Below are positions 30,276 through 38,846 of a DNA stretch of 43,085 bases, piece after piece. Every line of letters starts with the position of its first letter. Position 1 is the first letter of the stretch. Below the pieces are notes generated by a model. It ran no database searches and had not been told where the DNA came from. It saw only the letters and a list, made by a program, of their open reading frames with translations. Origin of the DNA: an uncultured Planctomyces sp. (GTDB lineage: Bacteria > Planctomycetota > Planctomycetia > Planctomycetales > Planctomycetaceae); NCBI GenBank assembly GCA_937904325.1, contig CALGTK010000344.1:1-43085 (forward strand). Direction: 5' to 3'. A program made the position numbers and the translations under genes.

Positions 30276-30306
30276 AACGTTCGGAATTCTCCAAGGGCGG
30301 AACGTT
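30276..30306. other. Inverted repeat in the divergent spacer 30146-30530
   Basis: AACGTTC (30276-30282) and GAACGTT (30300-30306) form a perfect 7-bp inverted repeat with 17 bases between, placed between the divergent peptidase-like and DUF1549 genes. It could be an operator. The rest of this 385-base spacer holds no gene and no promoter I can defend. Confidence 0.3.
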
Positions 30307-30530
30307 TATTCTTCGATAATCCAATGAGCGAACCATACTGGCCGTGGACTTCGCAGTTCTAAATGCATTCTAACTGGTGAAGGGCACAAACTGAGCCTTT
30401 GGACTTGCCCGGAAACACTATTCTGCCCAACATATTCCAGTAAATTGAGATCGATGGGGAAACCGCCCTGCTCATCATATTTGCGTCTTTCCCGACTCCC
30501 GCCCCGCTCTGCCCACCCGGAATATTCGCC

Positions 30531-32714
30531 GTGAACGATCTGCAAGCCTGCGTTCTGAAAGCGACCATCATCTTTGCCATTCCACTGGTCACTGTGTTTT
30601 CAACCGATCTTGCAGCACAGGGAATTGGTCCTGACAAGCTCTCGGGTCTGGTCATTGACGACACGAAGGCAGAACTCGTCGGCGAGTGGTTGTCGAGTAC
30701 CAGCATCGGACCGTACCTCGGTGAGTCGTACATCCACGACCAGGCGACTGGCAAAGGCGAGAAGTCGGTCAAATTTACTTTTCGCGTGAAGAAGCCCGGC
30801 GAGTATCAGTTGCTGATCGCCTATTCGTCGACGGGAAACCGCGCCGCAAAAGTTCCCATCACTGTGACTTCGGGCGATCAATCCGGGACGAGTTTTCTCA
30901 ACCAGAAGAAGCGGCCTGAACTGGCGACTGGCTTCACGCCTGTTGGGGCGTTCGTACTTGCTGCTGACAGCGAGACGACCGTGCTGATTGAAACCAAAGG
31001 GACGACGGACCACGTCATCGTCGACGGCATTCGGCTTCTGACCGACTCCGAATTGAAGACTGCTCGGACGGCAGAGAAGACAATCCCTAAGGGGATCGTG
31101 ACGGTAAAGCCCGCCGTGAAGAAGAAAGCAGGAACGAAGAAAGAGTCACCTCCGCCAGTCGCTCCCACGTATGTTCGCAAGAAAACCACAAAGACCTTTG
31201 CACAGCTTACGCCATCCCAATTTGATCGCCTGCTGGGACTTGATGAGTCGAGCGAGCTGGAACTTGTTGATGACGTTCGTTTTTTTCGACGCGTTTCGTT
31301 GGACCTTGTGGGAAGGCAGCCAACGCTTGACGAGTACCGAGCGTTCGTGAAAGACGATTCGCTCAGTCGACGTGAGCGGACGATCGAACGGCTGCTTGAT
31401 TCCGAAGACTTCGGCCGCAACTGGGGGAACTACTGGAGCGATCTGATCGCGATGCGGCAGCCGGAGCCGCAACTCACGTTCCTGAATTATCAGCCCTTCC
31501 GGGGATGGCTGGCGGCCCAGTTCAACAAAGGTGCTGGTTGGGACGAAAGTGTCTTCCGCATGGTGACCGCCGTCGGCAAGATCGGTGACGGCCCTCAAGG
31601 CACATTTGTCGGCTTTCATCAGGGTGAAGGAAATCGAATTGCGGGTGAGCTATCGCGAGTTTTCCTTGGCGTTCGCATTGCCTGTGCCGAGTGTCACGAT
31701 CACCCGTTCGTGGACATGCCCCAGGAAACGTTTCACGGCATGGCGGCATTTTTTACACGAGTGAAGGTCGACGTCGCTCAGAACAACAGCGACTTGATCA
31801 ACGTTACGAGTAAGGAAAAGGGCGAACATAAGATGCCCGGCGCGAAGGAGTCGATGAAGCCGACGATTTACCGCGGAGAATCGCTGGAACTCGGTCTCAG
31901 CGATATCGACCGCCGCGAACAGCTCGGATACTGGGTAGTCGACGGCGACAACCCATTTTTCGCTCGAGCCTTTGTGAACCACATCCAGGCCCGGCTGATG
32001 GGGCGAGGATTCTTCGATCCGGTCGACGATCTCGGCGAAGGTGCTGAGCCGCTACTCGCAACAGCTCACGACGCTCTTGCTGGTCACTTCGTCGCTTCTG
32101 ACTTTGATGCTCGCTCAGTCTTTCGAACGATCGTCAATTCGCGAGCGTACCAGGCCGCTGGTCGAGCTGCGCCAACAGTCTCGGCTGACTCAACGGAATC
32201 ACCGAAAGACTCACCGCAACTGGCAGCCTTCACAGGGGCTCGTCCGAAGAAACTCCGCGGCGACGAAGTCTTCGACTCATTGGTTACTGCGGTTTCGCTT
32301 CCAAACACGAAGGGGAAAACTGGCAAGAAAAGCGAAGCTGTTCGGTTTCCTATTCCACCGAAGAGTACGAGAGACCTGGTCAACGAGGCCTTTGGTTACG
32401 ATCCTGCATTCCGCGACGCACTGATTAACCGCACGATGGATCAGGCGATGTTCCTGATCAACAACGACCAGATCCTCAAACAGGTCGACGCTAGAACTGA
32501 CAGCGCAACTGTGCTGGCAAAACTGGTCAAGGACGAGCCGGATAACCAGATAGTGGCGGACGTACTTTACGCACGTGTGCTCGCTCGCCAGCCAACAGTT
32601 CGTGAGCGAGCCATCGTGTTGAAGCATGTCGAGGCTCTGGCTGATCGAGAACGAGCATTTGAAGACGTCCTCTGGAGCCTGCTTAACAGCGCTGAATTCA
32701 CAACACGGCACTAA
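30531..32714 (+). CDS. DUF1549/DUF1553 (PSCyt2/PSD1) protein with golvesin-like N-terminal domain
   Basis: A 727-residue exported protein from a GTG start, with signal peptide IIFAIPLVTVFSTDLAAQ. Residues 35-165 resemble the golvesin/Xly carbohydrate-binding-like beta domain (VKFTFRVKKPGEYQLLIAYS, NRAAKVPITV, VIVDGIRLL). A basic linker leads to DUF1549 (FFRRVSLDLVGRQPTLDEYRA), which contains the heme-like motif CAECHDHPF at about residues 384-388. DUF1553 (FFARAFVNHIQARLMGRGFF, then DVLYARVLARQPTVRE) ends the protein. The function of these families is not established; a redox or polysaccharide-related envelope role is usually suggested. The DUF1501 gene follows 60 bases downstream, the standard planctomycete pair. 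Confidence 0.85.
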   Translation: MNDLQACVLKATIIFAIPLVTVFSTDLAAQGIGPDKLSGLVIDDTKAELVGEWLSSTSIGPYLGESYIHDQATGKGEKSVKFTFRVKKPGEYQLLIAYSSTGNRAAKVPITVTSGDQSGTSFLNQKKRPELATGFTPVGAFVLAADSETTVLIETKGTTDHVIVDGIRLLTDSELKTARTAEKTIPKGIVTVKPAVKKKAGTKKESPPPVAPTYVRKKTTKTFAQLTPSQFDRLLGLDESSELELVDDVRFFRRVSLDLVGRQPTLDEYRAFVKDDSLSRRERTIERLLDSEDFGRNWGNYWSDLIAMRQPEPQLTFLNYQPFRGWLAAQFNKGAGWDESVFRMVTAVGKIGDGPQGTFVGFHQGEGNRIAGELSRVFLGVRIACAECHDHPFVDMPQETFHGMAAFFTRVKVDVAQNNSDLINVTSKEKGEHKMPGAKESMKPTIYRGESLELGLSDIDRREQLGYWVVDGDNPFFARAFVNHIQARLMGRGFFDPVDDLGEGAEPLLATAHDALAGHFVASDFDARSVFRTIVNSRAYQAAGRAAPTVSADSTESPKDSPQLAAFTGARPKKLRGDEVFDSLVTAVSLPNTKGKTGKKSEAVRFPIPPKSTRDLVNEAFGYDPAFRDALINRTMDQAMFLINNDQILKQVDARTDSATVLAKLVKDEPDNQIVADVLYARVLARQPTVRERAIVLKHVEALADRERAFEDVLWSLLNSAEFTTRH

Positions 32715-32774
32715 GCGACATTTCGAAAGTTATTACGGCAATCTCAGCTAGCGATAAGAAGTCGGAACAGCAGA

Positions 32775-34097
32775 ATGATTACTCCTTTCTTACAAGCGTG
32801 GGCTGACCGACGTGGCAACGTGCGGCGACGCGATTTTATTAAGCAGCTCAGCATTCCGGCGGCGGCGTCTGGCGTCTGCCAGCTTAGCTGGCGCGATATG
32901 CTGATTGCCCAGGCGGCCGAGCTTCGTAAGAAGCAGAAGTCAATGATCCTGCTATGGATGGACGGCGGTCCGAGTCAGTTTGAAACCTTCAACCCAAAAC
33001 CGGATTCCCAGAATCAGGGACCGGCGAAGACAATTTCGACAAAGCTTCCGGGAACAGCCTTTGCTGAGTTCTGGCCGAAGGTTGCGAACATCGCCGATCA
33101 GATCAGTTTCATTCGGTCGATGAAAACCGGTGAAGCAGACCACTTTCGAGCCATCAAACTGGTCCGAACGGGCTATCCAATCAACCCGACGATCGCCTAC
33201 CCAACGTGGGGATCAGTCGTTGCCCACGAGCGTTTTGAAGCGGCATTCGAGCTGCCAGCGTTTGTTCGGATTGGTGACCCGAGGATCAAGACGCGTGATG
33301 TAAACTCGGGCGTGCTCGGCGCCAGGTACGACTCGTTCAAAATCAAACAACCCGGCGAACTACCAGACGACGTCCGACTGCGCCTTGAATCTGACGTTCT
33401 GCATCGCCGGCTTGGACTGACTGACGCACTTGATGCTGAGTTTGCTAAGACGGGCGCTGACGACGTCGTTAAAGAAAAACGAGACATCTACAACCGGACT
33501 TCACGGTTCCTCACGAGCCCTCGTCTCAAGACGTTCGATCTTGCTGAAGAACCTGCACCACTCAGAGACGCTTACGGCCATACTCGATTTGGTCAGGGTT
33601 GCCTGTTAGCTCGACGTCTGGTTGAAGAAGGAGTCAGCTTCGTCGAAGTCTTCAGCCACGGAGATTCCTACGACGCTGGCTGGGACACTCATAAGGCCGG
33701 TTTCCGTGACACGCCGAAACTTTGCGGCGAGGCTGATCCAGCATTCGCGACACTCGTCACGGACCTCAAAGATCGTGGCATGCTGGATGACACGCTGGTC
33801 GTATGGATGGGTGAGTTTGGCCGAACTCCGAAATTAAAGAAAGACGGCGGCCGAGACCACTACGCCAAAGGATGGATCACCGCGATGACTGGCGGCGGAG
33901 TCCAGCCAGGGCGTGTTCTCGGAGCGACTGACAAAGACGGGATCGATGTCACAGAGCGGCCGGTCGACATTCCTGAGCTGTTCACGACTTTCTGCCACGT
34001 ACTCGCCCTTGATCATGAGCATGAGTACGTCACTCCCGAAGACCAGCCCCTGAAACTGGTAAACAAAGGCGGCAAGAAGATTGAAGAGCTGTTTTGA
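32775..34097 (+). CDS. DUF1501 family protein, Tat-exported
   Basis: A 440-residue protein with a twin-arginine signal (VRRRDFIKQLSIPAAASG). It has the alkaline-phosphatase-like fold features of DUF1501 proteins: MILLWMDGGPSQFETFNPKP, FIRSMKTGEADH, and near the C-terminus VVWMGEFGRTPKL and GGRDHYAKGW with possible metal ligands. Tat export suggests a folded, perhaps metal-loaded precursor. Function is unknown but it is invariably paired with DUF1549/DUF1553 proteins, here the gene 60 bases upstream. The start ATG at 32775 fits the signal. Confidence 0.85.
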   Translation: MITPFLQAWADRRGNVRRRDFIKQLSIPAAASGVCQLSWRDMLIAQAAELRKKQKSMILLWMDGGPSQFETFNPKPDSQNQGPAKTISTKLPGTAFAEFWPKVANIADQISFIRSMKTGEADHFRAIKLVRTGYPINPTIAYPTWGSVVAHERFEAAFELPAFVRIGDPRIKTRDVNSGVLGARYDSFKIKQPGELPDDVRLRLESDVLHRRLGLTDALDAEFAKTGADDVVKEKRDIYNRTSRFLTSPRLKTFDLAEEPAPLRDAYGHTRFGQGCLLARRLVEEGVSFVEVFSHGDSYDAGWDTHKAGFRDTPKLCGEADPAFATLVTDLKDRGMLDDTLVVWMGEFGRTPKLKKDGGRDHYAKGWITAMTGGGVQPGRVLGATDKDGIDVTERPVDIPELFTTFCHVLALDHEHEYVTPEDQPLKLVNKGGKKIEELF

Positions 34098-34133
34098 GGA
34101 ACGTGTCGCAACTTGCAGAAAGACGCCGCCAAC

Positions 34134-34607
34134 ATGGCCAAAGCCAACTGGAAAACTCAGCCGTTCAACGTCATTCAGAGCCTGCTCTTCAATAATCCAG
34201 ATCGAGTCATCGAATACAGTGTTCGCGATGAAAACGGCGAATGGAAAGATCGGGCAGACGATCCCGCTCCCGTCGTCAGGCTGTACGAGCATGAGGCTTC
34301 TGGAGATCGCACTTGTCTCCAGACCGTTCAATTCGTCCATCACATGCTGATTCCGCCTGGTGGTCGGCATGTCAAGGAACTGCACATTCACCCGGATGCC
34401 GAAGAACTGGTCGTCATTACTCGCGGAACCGGAACCGCGTTGATCGATGGCAAGTCAACTGACGTCTCGGCCGAAGATGTGGTGTACGTCCCGCCGGGAG
34501 TCGAGCACGAATTCCGTAACACCGGTGAAGAAATGCTGGGCGTTCTCTTTGTGTGCGTTCCCGTCGGAGCCGGTCTCGACAAACTGGCCAATGCGCAACA
34601 ATCTTAG
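34134..34607 (+). CDS. Cupin domain protein
   Basis: About 157 residues. The cupin metal motif 1 is HIHPDAEELVVITRGTG and motif 2 is PPGVEHEFRNTG, forming a double-stranded beta-helix with a likely divalent metal. The N-terminal half (VIEYSVRDENGEWK, TVQFVHHMLIPPGG) is a partner beta layer. Cupins of this size are often isomerases, dioxygenases or sugar-binding regulators; nothing decides here. The frame extends to a TTG at 34113 only 15 bases after the DUF1501 stop. Neither start has a convincing Shine-Dalgarno, so the N-terminus is uncertain by seven residues. Confidence 0.75.
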   Translation: MAKANWKTQPFNVIQSLLFNNPDRVIEYSVRDENGEWKDRADDPAPVVRLYEHEASGDRTCLQTVQFVHHMLIPPGGRHVKELHIHPDAEELVVITRGTGTALIDGKSTDVSAEDVVYVPPGVEHEFRNTGEEMLGVLFVCVPVGAGLDKLANAQQS

Positions 34608-34759
34608 TCTTTGCCCGTCTGTCGTGACGCTTACTTGCCTCGATTCTCTCTGAGGTAATCATACGCCCTGCCCTTTTACTGGCGGGACAATGAAGCAGCG
34701 ATCGAACTGTGACTGCTGTTCCTTCAGGACTCGACGCTTTATCGAATTGAGAATCCAGA

Positions 34760-35119
34760 ATGCCGTTTATCGACGTCAACGATTACGAGCCGGTTGAGCC
34801 TGTACCCGGTTGCAGGATGCGAACGCCTCACCTTGAGAAGCTAATGCTTTCGTATCTTCAAATGGAAGAGGGGGCGGAAGTTCCGCTGCACAACCATCCG
34901 CACGAACAGGGCGGCATGCTGATTTCTGGTCGGATGCAGCTGACGATTGGCGAGGAGACGCGAATCTGCGAGCCGGGATCGCTGTATCTGATTCCGGCCG
35001 ACGTTCCTCATCGAGCCGTTGCCGTTGATGGTCCCGCCGTCGTCCTCGACATCTTCAGCCCGATTCGAGAAGACTACGCCGAGATGGCCAATCGCTACAT
35101 TCCCAGCACCGACGCGTAG
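34760..35119 (+). CDS. Small cupin domain protein
   Basis: A 119-residue single-domain cupin. Motif 1 is PLHNHPHEQGGMLISGRM (three histidines and a glutamate as metal ligands) and motif 2 is PADVPHRAVA. It ends in a conserved VVLDIFSPIREDY, as in the many small 'cupin 2' proteins. The role is unknown. It is the second cupin in a row on this strand, 152 bases after the first, and dihydroorotase follows after 135 bases. No gene is seen in either spacer. Confidence 0.8.
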   Translation: MPFIDVNDYEPVEPVPGCRMRTPHLEKLMLSYLQMEEGAEVPLHNHPHEQGGMLISGRMQLTIGEETRICEPGSLYLIPADVPHRAVAVDGPAVVLDIFSPIREDYAEMANRYIPSTDA

Positions 35120-35254
35120 GGTATGACGAGCGAAGCACTGACGTACCATTTTATTCGTTCTTTTGCTTGAAACAGTTGCACGATGGCACGCCTGCGCTTC
35201 GCTTGGCAATGCCCTGCAAATGCCGACCTTTACCACTCACTTTGAGCAACTTCT

Positions 35255-36592
35255 ATGCGAACTCTGATTCGAAACGCGACGACGGTTCTGCCTTCGGGAA
35301 CTCAACAAGCTGACGTGCTGATTGAGGATTCGAAGATACTCGGCATCGATCCTCCAGGTGGAGCGGCCTGCGACGAAACCATCGATGCCGAAGGGCTGCA
35401 CCTTCTGCCCGGAATCATCGATGACCATGTTCATTTCCGTGATCCCGGTCTCACTCACAAAGAGGATTTGCACACCGGCAGTCTGGCATGTGCGGCCGGT
35501 GGTGTGACGACCTTCCTGGAAATGCCGAACACGATGCCTCCGACAACGACGCAGGAGATTCTGAATGCGAAGCTGGACATTGCGGCTTCGAAAAGCGTCG
35601 TTAACTATGGCTTCTACATCGCCGCTTCCACCGAGAATCTTGATGAGTTGAAAAGGGCCAATCGAACGCCAGGGATCAAGATTTTCATCGGATCAAGCAC
35701 CGGTAATCTGCTCGTCGATGACCAGGACGCTCTGGAAGCGATCTTTGCGGAAACGACATTGCCGATCACTGCTCACTGCGAGGACGAGGAGACTGTAAGG
35801 GCGAATCAGGCTCGCATCGAAGCAAAGGGCTTCACTGGGCACAGTGATCACTCGCTGATTCGAAACCACGAAGCTGCCAGACTTGCCACGGCTCGCGCCG
35901 TTGATTTGTCGAGGCGACACGATCATCGCTTTCACGTCGTTCACGTTTCGACTGCTGATGAGATTGAACTTTTCGCCGATCATGGTGGCCTGTTGACGGC
36001 CGAAGTGTGCCCCCACCACCTGTTCTTCAACGTCGACGATTATGAACGGCTCGGGTCTAAAGTGCAGATGAATCCGGCGATTAAGACAAAGGCCGACAAC
36101 GCGGGATTGTTTGCGGCGTTGCTCGACGGAAAGCTTCAGGTGGTGGCGACCGACCATGCACCGCACACTCTGGAAGAAAAGGATCAGCCCTACCCTGAGT
36201 CTCCTTCCGGGCTACCGGCCGTTGAGAATTCGCTGCCGTTGATGCTTGACCAGGTTCAGCGAGGAGCATGCAGTCTTGAACAAGTCGTTTTATGGATGTG
36301 TGACGCCCCGGCCCGAGTCTGGGACATGGTCGGCAAAGGGCGGATCCAGGAAGGCTATGACGCTGACCTCGTGCTGGTTGATTTGGCCCAATCGGCTGAA
36401 ATCCGCAACGAGAACCAGCAGACGAAGTGCGGCTGGAGCCCGTGGCACGGGACTATGCTTACCGGCTGGCCGGTTCGCACGATCGTGATGGGGCGGACGG
36501 TATTTGCGGATGGTAAGTTCGACGACACTCCGGCTGGTACAGAAGTACTCTTTGAGCATGGGCGAGGCGGTTTCTGGGCGACCAATTCATAG
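35255..36592 (+). CDS. pyrC: Dihydroorotase (amidohydrolase, class I type)
   Basis: A 445-residue cytosolic zinc enzyme cyclising carbamoyl aspartate to dihydroorotate in pyrimidine synthesis. Metal-binding DHVHFRDPG (H58, H60) is followed by MPNTMPPT, the segment [26 protein letters not shown] and the catalytic [26 protein letters not shown] and [18 protein letters not shown] complete the class I pattern. The related hydantoinase/allantoinase families share the fold; the RDPG and TDHAPH motifs support dihydroorotase. The gene lies downstream of the two cupins but is probably its own unit. Confidence 0.88.
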   Translation: MRTLIRNATTVLPSGTQQADVLIEDSKILGIDPPGGAACDETIDAEGLHLLPGIIDDHVHFRDPGLTHKEDLHTGSLACAAGGVTTFLEMPNTMPPTTTQEILNAKLDIAASKSVVNYGFYIAASTENLDELKRANRTPGIKIFIGSSTGNLLVDDQDALEAIFAETTLPITAHCEDEETVRANQARIEAKGFTGHSDHSLIRNHEAARLATARAVDLSRRHDHRFHVVHVSTADEIELFADHGGLLTAEVCPHHLFFNVDDYERLGSKVQMNPAIKTKADNAGLFAALLDGKLQVVATDHAPHTLEEKDQPYPESPSGLPAVENSLPLMLDQVQRGACSLEQVVLWMCDAPARVWDMVGKGRIQEGYDADLVLVDLAQSAEIRNENQQTKCGWSPWHGTMLTGWPVRTIVMGRTVFADGKFDDTPAGTEVLFEHGRGGFWATNS

Positions 36593-36632
36593 GCCAGGGT
36601 CTGCCTGACGGAATTTAACCGTCCTCGCTGAA

Positions 36633-37316
36633 ATGCCTTGCCGCATTATTTCTTCGAAACACGAACAATTCTCAAATAAATCGACCAGGTCGCGCGTCGT
36701 TGTCCCGAGCCAACACTTGCAGAGTTGGCTCATTACTCAACCTGACGAGTCTTCTACTGCTGTGTCAAATTCTGACGATGAGGCAAATTCTGACGGTGAG
36801 GATCGGATCGAGCCGGAATCTGTTGCGGGCCTGTACCGCCAACATGCGGGTGAGATGCGAGCGTTCCTTGCCGGCGTCCTCAGGGACCGGGAGCTGGCTG
36901 ACGAGGTACTGCAGACGGTTTTTCGAAAGGCGTTGGAGAAGGGCCACACGGCGACGCAGAATATTCGAAGCTGGCTGTTCAAAGTCGCTTGGAATGAAGC
37001 GATGCTGGTTCGGAGAGTCCAGAATCGACGGACTGGTGGGCTTCAGAAAGCGGCTCGAAGTCGCGGTGTTTCGGAGCAGACTCCTGAAGTGAGTGAGTCG
37101 ACAGCGGTTCGAAAGGAAACGGTCGACCAGGTTCGCCAGGCGATTCAACAACTTCCTGATGAACAGCAACTGGTTGTCAGGATGCGGATTTACGAGGAAA
37201 AGAAGTTCGCGGTGATTGCAGAAGAGTTGGGGCTTCCATTGGGAACCGTCCTGAGTCGGATGCGGGCGGCGGTGATGAAACTGGAAACGTCACTCGGACG
37301 ACATTTCGATGAGTGA
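36633..37316 (+). CDS. ECF-type RNA polymerase sigma factor
   Basis: Up to 227 residues. Region 2 is LYRQHAGEMRAFLAGVLRDRELADEVLQ... with the core-binding helix, and NIRSWLFKVAWNEAMLVRR the -10 recognition part. Region 4 is AIQQLPDEQQLVVRMRIYEEKKFAVIAEELG followed by the helix-turn-helix LPLGTVLSRMRAAV (quoted in parts). It lacks regions 1 and 3, as expected for ECF factors. The first 55 residues (Ser/Asp-rich) are unusual and the true start may be a later codon. It is followed by a membrane protein likely to be its regulator and then by secreted proteins, including a DUF1549 gene, which may form its regulon. Confidence 0.85.
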   Translation: MPCRIISSKHEQFSNKSTRSRVVVPSQHLQSWLITQPDESSTAVSNSDDEANSDGEDRIEPESVAGLYRQHAGEMRAFLAGVLRDRELADEVLQTVFRKALEKGHTATQNIRSWLFKVAWNEAMLVRRVQNRRTGGLQKAARSRGVSEQTPEVSESTAVRKETVDQVRQAIQQLPDEQQLVVRMRIYEEKKFAVIAEELGLPLGTVLSRMRAAVMKLETSLGRHFDE

Positions 37317-37364
37317 ATTCATAGCGATACCGATCTGTAAGCCGGGCATCGTCGGAAACCAATC

Positions 37365-37952
37365 ATGTCGGAAGTAATGAAACAATCTGAGCTGAATGAT
37401 GAGCCTTTGAGCTGGCTCGCGTGCCGTTATATCTCCGACGAGATGTCTGATACGGAATTGGACGCGTTCGAGTCTCGCCTGAATCCGGACTCCTCAGCGT
37501 TTGAACTGGCTGCCTGCGAAGCGGTCGCTCGGGCAGTTCAGCTCAATGATGCCGTCGCTGTTGCCTCTGAAGCAATCGCCCAGCCCGCTCCGCAGATAGC
37601 TGGGGAACAGACCAGTCGCCGTGATGTGGTTGCTCGTCGAGTGAGCCTGGTCGCCGCATCGGTCACCGTGCTCGCAGTCGGTTGGGCTTTGACACTGCCA
37701 ACATCTCCGCAACGGGAAGTGGTTGACTCCCCTGCCCCGCAGCCAGTTGAGTCGACGTCTGACCTGTCCGGCGAGTTGGTCCTGATTTGGGCAGATTCCG
37801 GCGACAAACTGTTGTCGGCAGTTGAAGAGGCTCACGTGCTCCCCGGAGACGACCTGCCGGAGTATCTCAGCCCGGACGTTCCTGATTGGTTGATAGCAGC
37901 CGTCCAGACGAGCGACGTTTCCTCAACCAGTCCTGAAGTGATGGAGAATTGA
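37365..37952 (+). CDS. Single-pass membrane protein, putative anti-sigma factor
   Basis: A 195-residue protein with an N-terminal cytosolic helical part (WLACRYISDEMSDTELDAFESRL), a membrane helix (VSLVAASVTVLAVGWALTLP, residues 91-110) and an extracytoplasmic acidic tail. The layout and position 48 bases after the ECF sigma gene indicate an anti-sigma factor. However, the zinc-binding H-x3-C-x2-C of ZAS-type anti-sigma factors is missing, leaving one cysteine. Its helical N-terminus still resembles an anti-sigma docking domain. Function is inferred from context. Confidence 0.6.
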   Translation: MSEVMKQSELNDEPLSWLACRYISDEMSDTELDAFESRLNPDSSAFELAACEAVARAVQLNDAVAVASEAIAQPAPQIAGEQTSRRDVVARRVSLVAASVTVLAVGWALTLPTSPQREVVDSPAPQPVESTSDLSGELVLIWADSGDKLLSAVEEAHVLPGDDLPEYLSPDVPDWLIAAVQTSDVSSTSPEVMEN

Positions 37953-37953
37953 C

Positions 37954-38751
37954 GTGAAGCAGCCTTACCGAATGCTTCATTCACTGCTCGCAGGCATCGT
38001 TGTCGTTGGCTTTCTGGCCGTGACAACGCTCGCTGAACCTCCACGCACTTCCGCAAAACGTCCTGCAAAGAAGAATGCCAGTCGCGCGACCACAAGCCCG
38101 ACCTCTGCATCGAAGTCTCCCGCCAGTTCCAAAGCATCGACGAGAACTGGCAATAGCGTCGAAAAACGTCCTGAGCCAATCAGCAAAGAACGAGCAGAGG
38201 CCGCAGTACGATTCGCGCGCAGACACCACTCTGAACTGGCAAAGCTGCTGGAAGGGCTTCGAAAGTCGAACGATCGACATTTTCAGACCGGATTGCGAGC
38301 CCTGACACGAGACGCGGAACGTCTCGCAAAAATGAGCGAACGTAAGGACGACCGTTACCCTGTTTCGTTGGAACTGTGGAAACTGGATTCTCGGATTCGG
38401 TTAGAGATTGCACGGCTGTCCATGTCGCCGGACCAGAATTTCGAGCCTCGACTTCGGCCACTGATGGAGAAACGGCAGGCGGCCCGTGTACAACTGGTCA
38501 AAATGGAACTGCAACGGACTACTGAGCGGCTTGCGAAATTCGACGAAGAACTGAAAACTCTACAGTCAGGATCGGACGGACTGGTCGGTTCTGAAATTGA
38601 GCGATTGAAAAAAATGATGGCGGCACGAGTTCGATTAAAAAGCTCGCGTGAGGCCACTTCCAACGAGACTGCTGCCGCCCCCAAAAAACGGAAGCTTTCG
38701 AAGTCGAAGGTTTCTCGTCCTGCAAACTCACCCACCACTTCGGCAGACTGA
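37954..38751 (+). CDS. Secreted coiled-coil protein of unknown function
   Basis: A 265-residue protein from a GTG start located one base after the stop of the putative anti-sigma gene, so translation is coupled. A signal peptide (LLAGIVVVGFLAVTTLAEP) leads into a Lys/Ser/Ala/Thr-rich linker. Residues 75-235 are highly charged and helical (heptad-like AEAAVRFARRHHSELAKLLE, then LEIARLSMSP, QLVKMELQRTTERLAKFDEE). A basic Pro/Ser tail follows. It resembles periplasmic helical sensors or chaperones of the CpxP/Spy type only in shape. Its place in the sigma operon suggests an envelope-stress or regulon role. Confidence 0.6.
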   Translation: MKQPYRMLHSLLAGIVVVGFLAVTTLAEPPRTSAKRPAKKNASRATTSPTSASKSPASSKASTRTGNSVEKRPEPISKERAEAAVRFARRHHSELAKLLEGLRKSNDRHFQTGLRALTRDAERLAKMSERKDDRYPVSLELWKLDSRIRLEIARLSMSPDQNFEPRLRPLMEKRQAARVQLVKMELQRTTERLAKFDEELKTLQSGSDGLVGSEIERLKKMMAARVRLKSSREATSNETAAAPKKRKLSKSKVSRPANSPTTSAD

Positions 38752-38846
38752 CACCAGTCAGGCTGCCGCCCACCTTTGGCGACGGTTTTCAAGTTTCGAA
38801 ATTACCCCGCCCGATAGTTTATCGATCTAACGAATTGAGGAGTGCC

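Noticed and set aside
30306-30772. Minus-strand open frames in the spacer before the first DUF1549 gene
   Set aside because: They run into the DUF1549 gene as antisense shadows and show no family features.
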